A stretch of 64,000 nucleotides of DNA from DATARH01 sp963773625 (GCA_963773625.1 CAVZCJ010000009.1:124001-188000); one strand, 5' to 3'. Counted from the first letter of the stretch, positions 36,835-45,120 are shown. Numbers and translations: made by a program. The notes: generated by a model not told the origin, from the sequence alone.

Positions 36835-37920
36835 TTGAGGCGGCTGGCGTCGGCCCTCCTCGTCGTCGTTTTGGTAGCCGCGTCGATAGAGTTCACCTGC
36901 TTCGTGTGGGAGGACTTCATCTCCCCGAGCGGCTGGCGCCCCCGCTACGCGCAGAGGCCGGTGGAGGTGGTGGCGCCGTGGCTGACCGAGTCGGACCCGT
37001 GGGGCGCCTGGCACTTGCCCAACGCGACGTCCCACCAGGAGAAATCCTGCTTTTCGGTCACCCTGCGGTCCAACTCTTACGGCGCGCGCGACCGCGAGCG
37101 GGAGTTGGCCGGCAATCCCCACCGCACGATCGTACTCGGCGACTCGTTTGCCGAGGGTTTCGGCGTCGAGGCCGACGAGCGGGTCAGCGATCTCCTCGAA
37201 CAGAAGCTCAAGCGGGAATTCCTCAATTTCGGGGCGCAGTACGATTTCGGGCCGCTGCAATATCAGATCATCTACGACAAGCTCGCCTCGCGCTTCTCGC
37301 ACGACCAAGTGCTGATCCTGTTCCTCCCCGACAACGACTTTACCGACAACGACCTCGAATTCTGGCGCCGCCATCGGGCCGATTTCGGTCGCCGCTACCG
37401 GCCGTATTACCAAGCTACGGCGGACGGCTATGCGCCGTATTACCCGGTGCCAAACCCAAAGGACCCAGTCGCGCCCGCCGCGCCACCGGGTCTCTTCGCG
37501 AGTGTCGTCAATACCGTCGCGGACAACTCGTGGGCGGTGGCGGCGTATCGCGACGTGCGCCTCTCGGATTCACGCCCGAAGCATTACAGCGGCTATTTCG
37601 AGTTCAGCGACGCCCAGTTGAAGGCGGTGCTGTGGTCGCTCGGGCAGATCAAGAAACTTGCCGGCAGCCGCAACGTCACCATCGCGCTGATCCCGCGCCG
37701 CAACGACTTCGCCCGCGTCGCGGCCGAGGGCAGAAACCGCCTCGGCGACATCATGCAGCGGTTCGGCGCCGAGCACGCCATCGACATCGTGGATCTGCTG
37801 CGGCTGATGCCCACAATCGAACCCGACACCGACAAATACTTCCTGCCCTGCGATGAGCATTGGAGTCCGCTCGGTCACCGGATCGCGGCGGAAGCCTTGG
37901 AAAAGGCGCTACGCTTCTAG
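36835..37920 (+). CDS. Membrane-anchored SGNH-type protein (AlgX/AlgJ- or acyl-esterase-like)
   Basis: This protein of 361 residues has an N-terminal signal anchor (LASALLVVVLVAASIEFTCF). The SGNH catalytic serine sits in HRTIVLGDSFAEGFGVE at about residues 98-114, and the C-terminal Asp-x-x-His is in LPCDEHWSPLGHRIAAEAL. The remaining parts are unlike simple lipases and include a long insertion with several tyrosines (RRYRPYYQATADGYAPYY). Proteins of this arrangement add or remove acetyl groups on surface polysaccharides. The start is TTG at 36835. It lies 60 bases after the BNR gene. Confidence 0.8.
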   Translation: MRRLASALLVVVLVAASIEFTCFVWEDFISPSGWRPRYAQRPVEVVAPWLTESDPWGAWHLPNATSHQEKSCFSVTLRSNSYGARDRERELAGNPHRTIVLGDSFAEGFGVEADERVSDLLEQKLKREFLNFGAQYDFGPLQYQIIYDKLASRFSHDQVLILFLPDNDFTDNDLEFWRRHRADFGRRYRPYYQATADGYAPYYPVPNPKDPVAPAAPPGLFASVVNTVADNSWAVAAYRDVRLSDSRPKHYSGYFEFSDAQLKAVLWSLGQIKKLAGSRNVTIALIPRRNDFARVAAEGRNRLGDIMQRFGAEHAIDIVDLLRLMPTIEPDTDKYFLPCDEHWSPLGHRIAAEALEKALRF

Positions 37921-37957
37921 GCTAAGCGTGATCGGGTCCGGAGGAAGCGGGTAGGAT

Positions 37958-38271
37958 CTATTTTTCACCCGATTTTGCCCTTCGTTCCGCCGCTTTCGCT
38001 TCGGCTCGTTTGAAGTATTCAGGGAAAAATATTACATAAAGTACCTTTGTAACATAAACTGATAGCGGCACTGAAATCAAAAGACTGATGAAGGATGAGT
38101 TATGCTTATCAAGCCCTAATGCCTCAAATAAAAACACTAAAATGAAAAAGGCACCAATGCGATAAAGCAGCCGGCACTTAAAATCACACCACTTACGCTC
38201 CGTTCTTCAAAAGACCAATTGAATCCTGATTCGAGTGAGGCCCACCACGGCAGCGAATTCAAAAATTTCAT
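37958..38271 (-). CDS. Small low-GC membrane protein, one frame break
   Basis: Allowing a one-base loss near 38169, the minus strand encodes about 104 residues: MKFLNSLPWWASLESGFNWS, then RIGAFFILVFLFEALGLD, then SFISLLISVPLSVYVTKVLY, ending FKRAEAKAAERRAKSGEK. This gives two membrane helices and a basic tail. The segment is markedly AT-richer than all flanking genes, like the gene at 2808, suggesting acquisition. No family recognised. The remaining bases up to 38390 show no gene. Confidence 0.5.
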
Positions 38272-38390
38272 GCGAACCCGCCTCGAAACCCCAATTCCAC
38301 AGGATTGCCCAGCGACATCGCTGTCAACAGCGGGTTGTAACACCTGAGGGTTTTGAGGGCATTAATGCACCAAAACGAGCGCTGCCGATG

Positions 38391-39251
38391 CTAGCTGCGC
38401 TCCAATTCGACCTCGGCAAGCGCGACGGTGCGGCGGGCGGCATCGACATGCAGGTTTTCGATCAGCCGCCCATCGACGACGGCGATACCCTTGCCGGCGG
38501 CGAGCGCCGCCTCGTGCGCGGCGATAATCTTGCGGGCCTGCTCCACCTCGTCGGGGGTCGGCGCAAACGCGGCATTGGCCGGAGCGATCTGCTTCGGATG
38601 GATCAGGGTCTTGCCGTCGAAGCCAAGCGCGCGGCCCTGGATGCAGGCGGCGGCGAACCCAGCATCGTCGGCGAGGTTCAGATGCACCCCGTCGAGCGCG
38701 GCGAGCCCGTGCGCCCGCGCCGCCAGCAGCACCCACTGCAGCGAGGTCAGCAGCGGCAACCGATCCGGCGTCTCGCGGGCCCCGAGGTCCTTGGTGAGAT
38801 CCGACGTGCCCATAACCAAGGCGGCGACACCCGGTGCGGCGGCAATCTCAGCCGCGGCAAGTACGCCACGCGGCGTTTCGATCCTACACCAGATCGCCAG
38901 ACCGGGAGCCGCGCCGAGGCGCGCCGCCGTCTCGCGCACGCGCCCGGCGCTCTCGACCTTTGGCATCAGCACCGCATCGAGCGGCATCGCGACCGCCGCC
39001 GCGAGATCGGCTTCGCCCCACGCGCTGTCGAGTGGGTTGACCCGCAGCACCAACTCACGCCGGCCGTAACCGCCCTGCCGTACAGCCGCGGCGACATTGG
39101 CGCGGGCGGCCTCCTTGGCGTCGGGCGCCACCGCGTCTTCGAGATCGAAGATCAGCCCGTCGGCGGGGAGCTCCCGCGACTTTTCGAGCGCGCGGGCATT
39201 GGCGCCCGGCATGAACAGCAGGCTGCGGCGAGGACGGATCAGGCTCAACAT
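38391..39251 (-). CDS. CitE-like CoA-ester lyase (HpcH/HpaI aldolase family)
   Basis: This is an intact 286-residue TIM-barrel lyase. RRSLLFMPGANARALEKSRE, the magnesium-site DGLIFDLEDAVAPDAKEAAR, the substrate arginine in VLRVNPLDSAWG, the metal glutamate in LMPKVESAGRV and the C-terminal GFDGKTLIHPKQIAPANAAF are all typical of citrate lyase beta-like proteins such as malyl-CoA/citramalyl-CoA lyases and malyl-CoA thioesterase. As a stand-alone gene without citD/citF it is not part of citrate lyase. It could split a hydroxyacyl-CoA from one of the catabolic routes in the window. Confidence 0.92.
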   Translation of the reverse strand: MLSLIRPRRSLLFMPGANARALEKSRELPADGLIFDLEDAVAPDAKEAARANVAAAVRQGGYGRRELVLRVNPLDSAWGEADLAAAVAMPLDAVLMPKVESAGRVRETAARLGAAPGLAIWCRIETPRGVLAAAEIAAAPGVAALVMGTSDLTKDLGARETPDRLPLLTSLQWVLLAARAHGLAALDGVHLNLADDAGFAAACIQGRALGFDGKTLIHPKQIAPANAAFAPTPDEVEQARKIIAAHEAALAAGKGIAVVDGRLIENLHVDAARRTVALAEVELERS

Positions 39252-39323
39252 TCGGCTTCTCGGATTTCTCGGTTCGTGGCCGCGTTCCGGTATAATCCAG
39301 TTTTGGCGAAATACGGGGCTTCC

Positions 39324-39755
39324 ATGGACCTACCTGAAACGCCGCCCCAGCATTGGGGTCGGGAGTACTGGACCTGGGTTGGGTTCTGGGCGCAATTCAT
39401 TGTGCTTACGGGCCTAGCGATCCTCGGCCTGGTCATCGCCGGGAGCGACGCCCCGGGAGACGATACGACCGGGCTGCTGCTGGCGATCGCCGCCGTCGCG
39501 CTGGCCTTCATGCGGCTGAGGCTGTGGTTCGATGGCGGCGCCAGCGGCTGGATGGCGTTCCTCTTCGTCGAGACGCCGAGAGGGCTGCTGGTCGTCGTGC
39601 CGCTTTTCGCGGTGATCGCGCTCGCCGGGCTCTTCATGGGCGCCGGTGCGAGCGGCAGCCTGCAAACCGCGGGCATCGCGCTGTTCATCGCCAGCGGCGG
39701 TGTCATCTTCTTCAGCCTGAAGCGAGTCTTCGACAAGCTCGACGCGCATGATTAG
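39324..39755 (+). CDS. Small four-helix membrane protein of unknown function
   Basis: This protein of 143 residues begins MDLPETPPQHWGREYWTWVG. It has four hydrophobic helices (WAQFIVLTGLAILGLVIAG, TGLLLAIAAVALAFMRLRLW, GLLVVVPLFAVIALAGLFMG, TAGIALFIASGGVIFFSLKR). The pattern is like that of other small alphaproteobacterial inner-membrane proteins. It is divergent from the CitE-like gene, with 72 bases between starts. Confidence 0.72.
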   Translation: MDLPETPPQHWGREYWTWVGFWAQFIVLTGLAILGLVIAGSDAPGDDTTGLLLAIAAVALAFMRLRLWFDGGASGWMAFLFVETPRGLLVVVPLFAVIALAGLFMGAGASGSLQTAGIALFIASGGVIFFSLKRVFDKLDAHD

Positions 39756-39789
39756 GTCGTGGTGAATTTACCTATCGCTTCCTTTTTGA

Positions 39790-39874
39790 TCGTCTTTCCC
39801 GCGGCAGCGGGAACCCATGGACGGGCGACGACGGTGCGGTCGCCCCTAGACCCCCGCTTGCGCGGGGGAGACGA
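39790..39874. repeat. Palindromic intergenic repeat, family A, copy 5
   Basis: TCGTCTTTCCCGCGGCAGCGGG and CCCCCGCTTGCGCGGGGG are the two hairpins, and GGGCGAC / GTCGCCCC the inner arms; the element ends GACGA. It lies directly before pdxY. Confidence 0.83.
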
Positions 39875-39894
39875 ATAAGGGCTCAGGCCGCAAT

Positions 39895-40737
39895 ATGCCG
39901 ACGGTTCTCTCGGTTCAGTCGCGGGTGGCCTACGGCCATGTCGGCAATGCCGCGGCGGTTTTCCCTTTGCAATGCCTCGGCGTCGAGGCCTGGGCGCTCG
40001 ACACCGTCGCCTTTTCCAACCACACCGGGCACGGCAGATGGCGCGGCGATGTGGTCGCCGCCGAGGTTGTCGCGACCCTGTTCGAGGGCATCGCCGATCT
40101 CGGCGTGCTGCCCGATATCGACGCCGTCCTGTCGGGCTATATCGGCACCGCGGAGACCGGCGCCGTGCTGCTCGACATCGTCGGCAAGGTCAAGGCGGCG
40201 AACCCGCGCGCGATGTTCTGCTGCGATCCGGTGATCGGCGACATCGACACCGGACCCTATGTCCGCGACGGGGTCGCCGAGTTCTTCCGCGATGCCGCGC
40301 TCGGGCGCGCGGACATCGCCACCCCGAACCGCTTCGAGCTCGAATTCCTCACCGGCCACACGGTTGCCAGCCTTGAGGACGCCACCGAGGCAGCCGCCGC
40401 GTTGCGCAGCCGAGGACCGGAGATCGTGCTCGTTACCAGCCTCGATTCAGCACCAGGTCATTTGACCATGCTGGCGTGCGGGCCGGACGGCGCCTGGGTT
40501 GTCGAGACGCCGCAGCTGCCGGTAATGCTCAATGGCTGCGGCGACGTCACCGCCGCGCTGTTCCTCGGCAATCTGCTCAACGGCGCGAGCGTGGCGGACG
40601 CGCTATCCCGCACCGCGGGCGCGATGTTCGCGGTGATCGAGACCACGGTAAGGCTCGGCCGCTATGAGCTCGCCCTCGTCGCCGCGCGCGAGGAGCTGGC
40701 GAGACCCAGCCGTCATTTCGTGGCGCGACGGCTTTAG
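39895..40737 (+). CDS. pdxY: Pyridoxal kinase
   Basis: This is an intact 280-residue ribokinase-fold enzyme of the PdxY/PdxK type that phosphorylates pyridoxal to PLP in the salvage pathway. VLSVQSRVAYGHVGNAAAVF is the family's N-terminus, DPVIGDIDTGPYVRDG the nucleotide-side loop and NGCGDVTAALFLGNLLNG the anion hole with its catalytic aspartate. Its product is the cofactor of the two aminotransferases at 55-57 kb, though there is no linkage in position. The stop overlaps the convergent phosphatase gene by four bases. Confidence 0.93.
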   Translation: MPTVLSVQSRVAYGHVGNAAAVFPLQCLGVEAWALDTVAFSNHTGHGRWRGDVVAAEVVATLFEGIADLGVLPDIDAVLSGYIGTAETGAVLLDIVGKVKAANPRAMFCCDPVIGDIDTGPYVRDGVAEFFRDAALGRADIATPNRFELEFLTGHTVASLEDATEAAAALRSRGPEIVLVTSLDSAPGHLTMLACGPDGAWVVETPQLPVMLNGCGDVTAALFLGNLLNGASVADALSRTAGAMFAVIETTVRLGRYELALVAAREELARPSRHFVARRL

Positions 40738-41306
40738 GCGGCGATCTCCTCGATCCGTCCGTCGGCAAGCCGCCAGATCACGTCCTGCGGCACGGGCAGG
40801 CTCAGCGCATGGTGGCGCGGCAGGCCGGCGAAGAGGCCGCGGAGCACGCGGCTGACGACGCCGTGCGCGACGGCGATCACCGCAGCCTGGCCCCGCTCGG
40901 AGAGCCAAGCGCCGAGGCGGGCGGCGACTGCGTCATAAGTCTCGCCATCTGGGCTGTGGAAATACCATTCCTGGCCATGACGCTGAAAAATGCCGGGCGA
41001 GAGTTCGTCGATCTCCGCGCGGTCCAGGCCGTCCCACGAGCCGAGCGAGATTTCCTTGAGCCGATCGTCAAGTTCGACCGGCGGGTTGTCGCCGCGCGCC
41101 GCCTGGATAAGCTCCGCGGTGCGGCGGGCGCGGCCGAGCGGGCTGGAGACGACCGGAAGGCCCACGGCCTCGGGCATTCGCACGAGCCGTTTGCCAATCG
41201 CCTCGGCCTGGGCGACGCCGCGCACTGTCAGTGGCGAGTCACCCCACCCCTGAATGCGGCGAGACAGGTTCCATTCCGTCTCGCCGTGGCGGACCAGTAG
41301 GATCAC
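40734..41306 (-). CDS. Histidine phosphatase family protein
   Basis: This protein of 190 residues has the phosphoglycerate-mutase fold. The phosphohistidine is in ILLVRHGETEWN near the N-terminus and the second histidine in AVIAVAHGVVSRVLRG, with LGRARRTAELI between. The start is GTG at 41306, overlapping the stop of the upstream GNAT gene (GTGA), so the two are coupled. Such proteins include cobalamin-pathway phosphatase and broad phosphatases; no specific substrate is suggested. Confidence 0.9.
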   Translation of the reverse strand: MILLVRHGETEWNLSRRIQGWGDSPLTVRGVAQAEAIGKRLVRMPEAVGLPVVSSPLGRARRTAELIQAARGDNPPVELDDRLKEISLGSWDGLDRAEIDELSPGIFQRHGQEWYFHSPDGETYDAVAARLGAWLSERGQAAVIAVAHGVVSRVLRGLFAGLPRHHALSLPVPQDVIWRLADGRIEEIAA

Positions 41307-41839
41307 CGCGCCGGCCCGCGCAGCCGATACAGCACGTGCCGGCGCAACGGGTGGCCCGGCGGCAAGCGGGGATGCTCGAAATCGAAATCGTCGCTTGCGT
41401 CACGGCTCATACCGAGCCGCTTCATGACGCGCCTCGACCGCTGATTTCCCACGACGGTGATCGCGACCATCTCGTCGAGGCCGAGGCGGTGAAAGCCGTC
41501 CTCGATCGCGGCGCGCGCGGCCTCGAAGGCATAACCTTTGCCCCAATACGGCGGCGCCAGCCGCCAGGCGGGCTCGATCGCCGGCGCCACCGGGACCGCG
41601 GGGTGAAGGTCGCCGAGACCGACGACGCCGATGAACGGCGCCTCGCCGGGCAGTTCGACGACGAACTGGCCGTAGCCGCGCTCGGCCCAAAACCGGCGCG
41701 CCCGCGTGACCCAATCCGGGCTCGGCGGCAGGAGAAATTCGCTCAGGGCCGGGTCGGCCGACATCGCAGTGAAAGCCGCGGCATCCTCGTCGCGCCACTC
41801 CCGCAACAAAAGGCGCGGCGTGCGCAGCGCGAACGCCAC
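41303..41839 (-). CDS. GNAT-family N-acetyltransferase (RimJ/RimL-like)
   Basis: This protein of about 178 residues has the RimJ/RimL pattern: LRTPRLLLREWRDEDAAAFT, IGVVGLGDLHP, APPYWGKGYAFEAARAAIED (acetyl-CoA loop) and TVVGNQRSRRVMKRLGMSRD. The frame stays open further upstream, but that stretch is antisense to the neighbouring small gene. GTG at 41839, two bases before the DUF6489-like stop, is the likely start. It probably acetylates a protein or small amine. Confidence 0.85.
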   Translation of the reverse strand: MAFALRTPRLLLREWRDEDAAAFTAMSADPALSEFLLPPSPDWVTRARRFWAERGYGQFVVELPGEAPFIGVVGLGDLHPAVPVAPAIEPAWRLAPPYWGKGYAFEAARAAIEDGFHRLGLDEMVAITVVGNQRSRRVMKRLGMSRDASDDFDFEHPRLPPGHPLRRHVLYRLRGPAR

Positions 41840-41841
41840 CG

Positions 41842-42078
41842 CTATTTCTTCCCCCGCCCCATCTGCGAGAAGAACATCTCTTGCAGCTGCTCGAACCCTT
41901 TGAAGCCGGCCGGCAGCCAGGTCTTCAGCATCGCCTCGGGGTCGAGCGCGCTGAGATTGGCGCGCATCTTCTGCTCCAGCTCGGCCATGAGGCGATCCTG
42001 CATCGGCTTGACCTCGGGCAGGCCGAAGAAGCCGCGCAGTTCCTCGGGCGTGCAATCGATGTCGAATTTGAGTTTCAT
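41842..42078 (-). CDS. Small DUF6489-like protein
   Basis: This protein of 78 residues starts MKLKFDIDCTPEELRGFFGL and continues with an acidic/amphipathic helix and a C-terminal MFFSQMGRGKK. The N-terminal DIDCTPEE-R-FxGLP pattern matches small alphaproteobacterial proteins annotated DUF6489; the match is from memory. Function is unknown. It heads a three-gene unit with the GNAT and the histidine phosphatase. Confidence 0.7.
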   Translation of the reverse strand: MKLKFDIDCTPEELRGFFGLPEVKPMQDRLMAELEQKMRANLSALDPEAMLKTWLPAGFKGFEQLQEMFFSQMGRGKK

Positions 42079-42123
42079 CGGGCCGCCTCCTACGATTGGC
42101 GGCGATTATAGAGGATCAATCCA

Positions 42124-43029
42124 ATGGCCGTCGAAATCCCGTTCCGCCGCGACTTCGCGTTCGAATACGGCCGGCTGGAAGAAGTCGCGCCCGGCATAAG
42201 GCGGATCGTCGCGCGCAACCCCGGCCCGTTCACCTTCCGCGGCACCGGCACCTACGTCATCGGCGAGGGCAAGGTGGCGGTGATCGACCCCGGCCCCGAT
42301 CTGCCCGAGCACATCGAGGCGCTGTTGATGGACCTCGCCGGCGAGGAAGTGACGCATATCCTCGTCACGCATACCCACCGCGACCACTCACCGGCGGCGG
42401 CCGCGGTCAAGGAGGCGACCGGCGCGCTGACCTACGGGTTCGGCCCGCATGCCGGGGGACGGCGCGGCGAACCCGGGGTCGAGGAAGGCGGCGATTGGGA
42501 TTTCACGCCGGATATCGTCGTACCCGACGGCGGCGAGATCGTCGGGGCGGGCTGGCGCTTCGAGGCAGTGCACACACCGGGACACACCTCGAACCATCTC
42601 TGCTTCGCGCTCCCCGACCGGGGGATTCTGTTCAGCGGCGACCACGTCATGGGCTGGTCGACCAGCGTCATCGCCCCGCCCGACGGCAACATGGCCGCCT
42701 ACATGGCCTCGCTCGACAAGCTGCTGGGGCGCCGCGATTCAGTCTATTGGCCGACGCACGGGCCGGCGATCACCGAACCGCACGAGCATGTGCGCGCCTT
42801 CATCGCCCACCGCCGCGAACGCGAAGAGGGGATTGTCGATTGCCTGCGCGCCGGCATCGGCAGCATCGACGCGATGGTCGAGCGCCTTTATATCGGGCTC
42901 AACCCGAACCTGAAGCGGGCGGCGGGCCGCTCAGTGCTGGCGCATCTCGTCGACCTGGTCGAGCGCGGGGTTGTCGCCTGCGACGGTTCGCCGACGACGC
43001 AAGCAACCTACCGGCTGACAGGACGATGA
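42124..43029 (+). CDS. Metallo-beta-lactamase fold hydrolase (LACTB2-like)
   Basis: This is an intact 301-residue MBL-fold protein. The zinc motif ILVTHTHRDHSPAAAAVKEA, the second ligand in FEAVHTPGHTSNHLCF and the third in GILFSGDHVMGWSTS are complete, and a C-terminal winged-helix-like domain follows (YRLTGR at the end). This arrangement is that of LACTB2/glyoxalase II-related hydrolases or RNases. It is divergent from the DUF6489-like gene. Confidence 0.9.
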   Translation: MAVEIPFRRDFAFEYGRLEEVAPGIRRIVARNPGPFTFRGTGTYVIGEGKVAVIDPGPDLPEHIEALLMDLAGEEVTHILVTHTHRDHSPAAAAVKEATGALTYGFGPHAGGRRGEPGVEEGGDWDFTPDIVVPDGGEIVGAGWRFEAVHTPGHTSNHLCFALPDRGILFSGDHVMGWSTSVIAPPDGNMAAYMASLDKLLGRRDSVYWPTHGPAITEPHEHVRAFIAHRREREEGIVDCLRAGIGSIDAMVERLYIGLNPNLKRAAGRSVLAHLVDLVERGVVACDGSPTTQATYRLTGR

Positions 43030-43199
43030 GCGATTCGCCGGTTAAATCCGGCGACAGCGGCGGAACGCCGCAGAAACGAGGGCGTTTCACCTAGCGTATA
43101 GTTACGTATTGGCAATGCGATATCGACGCTGTAGTCGAGATGGCCAAACTGCTATGTGCGCGGTCATTAAACCAACCCCGTTCAGCCAAGGAGAGCCTC

Positions 43200-43574
43200 G
43201 TGGTCAATTTTGCTCGGCTAAGTCTTATCGCCGCCAGCATGGCATTGCTGGGCGCGTGCTCCAGCCCCCCGCCGCCGCAGCCGCCGGCGCCGATCGTGCC
43301 CGCTCCGGCACCGCCGCCTGCCGAGGCACCCTACAGCGTGCCGCCCGCGCCGCCCCCGGTGCATCACGTCTATCACCATTACCGGCACCACCATGTCGTG
43401 CATCACGTGTATCACCGCCATCACGTGATCCATCACGTGGTGCACCACGCCGCGCCGCCGCCGGCCTCTTCTACCGAGCCGGCACCGCCGCCCGCGTCAA
43501 CAACGCCAATGCCGCCGCCGTCGTCGACCACGCCGCTGTCGCCGCCGCCATCGTCGACTCCGATGCAGCGCTAG
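43200..43574 (+). CDS. Histidine- and proline-rich lipoprotein
   Basis: This protein of 124 residues starts with GTG at 43200 after AAGGAGAGCC. The signal peptide ends in the lipobox LLGAC, so it is predicted to be acylated on cysteine. The mature part has three blocks: a proline-rich segment (SSPPPPQPPAPIVPAPAPPP), a segment of about 40 residues in which nearly half are His separated by Val/Tyr/Arg (HHVYHHYRHHHVVHHVYHRH is part of it), and a second Pro/Ser/Thr-rich tail. The low-complexity design suggests an extended envelope tether that could bind metals such as Zn, Ni or Cu. No known domain is present. The frame is intact. Confidence 0.75.
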   Translation: MVNFARLSLIAASMALLGACSSPPPPQPPAPIVPAPAPPPAEAPYSVPPAPPPVHHVYHHYRHHHVVHHVYHRHHVIHHVVHHAAPPPASSTEPAPPPASTTPMPPPSSTTPLSPPPSSTPMQR

Positions 43575-43607
43575 GCGGCTTGCCGCGCCGCCACGGCGCG
43601 TGAAGGC

Positions 43608-43840
43608 AAACGAGCGTAGCCCCCCAGCTGCGCTCGTTCTGTTTTAAACTCCTGGCTATTCGAGGGAGTGCCGGTTGCGCCGCCGTCAAGGGCGCAAACG
43701 CAAACGAGCGCGGCCCAACGGCTGCGCTCGTTCTATTTTCGAATTCCCGGTATTTGAGGCGGATGCTGGTTGCGCCGCCGTCAAGGGCGCACACGCAAAC
43801 GAGCGCAGCCCGCCGGCTGCACTCGTTCTGTTTTAGACCC
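43608..43840. repeat. Tandem array of three terminator-like hairpins
   Basis: A 94- to 95-bp unit starts at about 43608, 43702 and 43797 (the third is partial). Each unit begins with a stem of 11-12 bp (AACGAGCG... / ...CGCTCGTT) followed by a T-rich stretch such as TTCTGTTTTA, and continues with a GCGCCGCCGTCAAGGGCGC hairpin. The first copy is 34 bases after the lipoprotein stop. The third ends at the cold-shock gene, which is convergent, so the array separates two converging genes. Confidence 0.8.
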
Positions 43841-43843
43841 CCG

Positions 43844-44509
43844 CTATTCGAGGCGGATGCCGACGGCTTCGGGACCCTTGCGGCCCTCGGCGATGTCGAC
43901 GATGACCCGCTGGCCCTCGGCCAGGTTGGTCAGCCCCGCGCGCTGTAGCGCCGAGGCGTGGATGAACACGTCCTTGCCGCCGCCGTCGCGCACGATAAAG
44001 CCAAACCCCTTGGTCGCGTTGTACCACTTCACCATCCCCGCCTCCTGCGAGGACGCCACCAGCGGCGTCTGCTCATAGCCGCCACCGCCGCCCGGGCGCG
44101 GGCCCGAGCGCGGCCGCGCCGGCGCCGCCGTCGAGGAGTCGACGCTCAACACCTCGGTCACCTGCGGTCCGCGCTGACCAGGCGCCACCCGCACCTCCAA
44201 GGTCTCGCCCGTCTCCACCGCCTGAACCCCGATCCGGCCCAACACGCTCGCGTGCAAAAACGCGTCGCCCCCGCCATCCGCAAGCTCGACAAAGCCAAAG
44301 CCACGATCCGCCCGAAACCACTTCACCACCGCCGTCACCGGCGGGCCAGACGGCTGCTCCTCAAAACGCGGCCCCGAGCTGTACCGCGGCGCCGAGCCAT
44401 AACCCCGACCCCCGCCGCCGCCGTAATCGCCCCCACCGCCGCCGCCAAACTCACCCTCGTCAAAATCGCGCCGACGTCCCCGGTCGCGATGCCCTCTCCC
44501 GTTTTCCAC
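43844..44509 (-). CDS. Double cold-shock-domain protein with Gly/Arg-rich N-terminus
   Basis: This protein of about 221 residues has an Arg/Asp/Gly-rich N-terminal region of about 50 residues (GRGHRDRGRRRDFDEG then poly-glycine stretches). Two cold-shock domains follow: VVKWFRADRGFGFVEL and, after a linker, MVKWYNATKGFGFIVRDGGG. Both have RNP1-type K-G-F-G-F/R-G-F-G-F motifs, the second with the RNP2-like DVFIHASAL. Such double-CSD proteins bind single-stranded RNA/DNA. GTG at 44509 is chosen since the product then starts with the charged region; ATG at 44560 would add a cysteine-rich peptide that looks unnatural. Confidence 0.87.
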   Translation of the reverse strand: MENGRGHRDRGRRRDFDEGEFGGGGGGDYGGGGGRGYGSAPRYSSGPRFEEQPSGPPVTAVVKWFRADRGFGFVELADGGGDAFLHASVLGRIGVQAVETGETLEVRVAPGQRGPQVTEVLSVDSSTAAPARPRSGPRPGGGGGYEQTPLVASSQEAGMVKWYNATKGFGFIVRDGGGKDVFIHASALQRAGLTNLAEGQRVIVDIAEGRKGPEAVGIRLE

Positions 44510-44628
44510 GACGCAATTCCCAATCCCAGGCCCGAGGCACAAACACCCCGCAACAAACATAATGCAGGTTTTTTTGGCGGGCGGAAACGCGGATGCAACT
44601 CAACTCGACATAAGTTTAACAATTGGCC

Positions 44629-45120
44629 CTAGCGCGGCGCCCCGACATAGCGGCCAACCCAGGCGGGGCGCGGCAAATGGGCATGCGCCGCGGCGGCCAA
44701 ATGCACACGGGCATAGAGCTCGGGAGGGAACGGCGTCACCCGGCGCTCTTTGAGATCGACGTGGAGAAACAAGAGTTCCTGCGTCGCCGCGCGTTCGCCG
44801 TTGTCGAGGCGAAACATCTCGTGCGCGAGGTGCAAGCGCTTGTCGTCGGCGAGGAGGATCTGGATCGTGACCCGCACCTTGTCGCCGACCAGCAGCTCGC
44901 GCTCGTAGCGATTATGCGTCTCGGTAACGAAGGTGCCGAGATCGGTGCGCCGGCGATAGGCAAGCCCCAAGTCGAGCACGTCGAAGAGTTGGTCGGTCGC
45001 GTAATCGAACAGCACCGTGTAATAGGCGAGGTTCATATGCCCGTTATGGTCGATCCATTCGGGCCGAACCTCGCCGTGGTAACGATCGAACGGGGCGGGA
45101 AAAGGCTCGGGCAGGCTCAA
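44629..45120 (-). CDS. Hotdog-fold thioesterase (4HBT-like)
   Basis: This protein of 163 residues has the 4-hydroxybenzoyl-CoA-thioesterase-type helix start RPEWIDHNGHMNLAYYTVLF, in which the aspartate is the usual catalytic residue, and a typical RYERELLVGDKVRVTIQILL strand. It probably hydrolyses an acyl-CoA, possibly a carnitine-type or hydroxyacyl one. TTG at 45120 overlaps the stop of the MetE-like gene (TTGA), so it is translated with it; GTG at 45132 is an alternative. Confidence 0.85.
   Translation of the reverse strand: MSLPEPFPAPFDRYHGEVRPEWIDHNGHMNLAYYTVLFDYATDQLFDVLDLGLAYRRRTDLGTFVTETHNRYERELLVGDKVRVTIQILLADDKRLHLAHEMFRLDNGERAATQELLFLHVDLKERRVTPFPPELYARVHLAAAAHAHLPRPAWVGRYVGAPR

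Noticed and set aside
35587..37413. A 608-residue minus-strand frame across the BNR and SGNH genes
   Set aside because: Plus-strand genes there have start codons, Asp-box and SGNH motifs. The antisense frame is low-complexity.
43608..43840. CRISPR array or IS element
   Set aside because: The 94-bp units are direct tandem copies with no unique spacers and no open frame or terminal inverted repeats. They match terminator hairpins.
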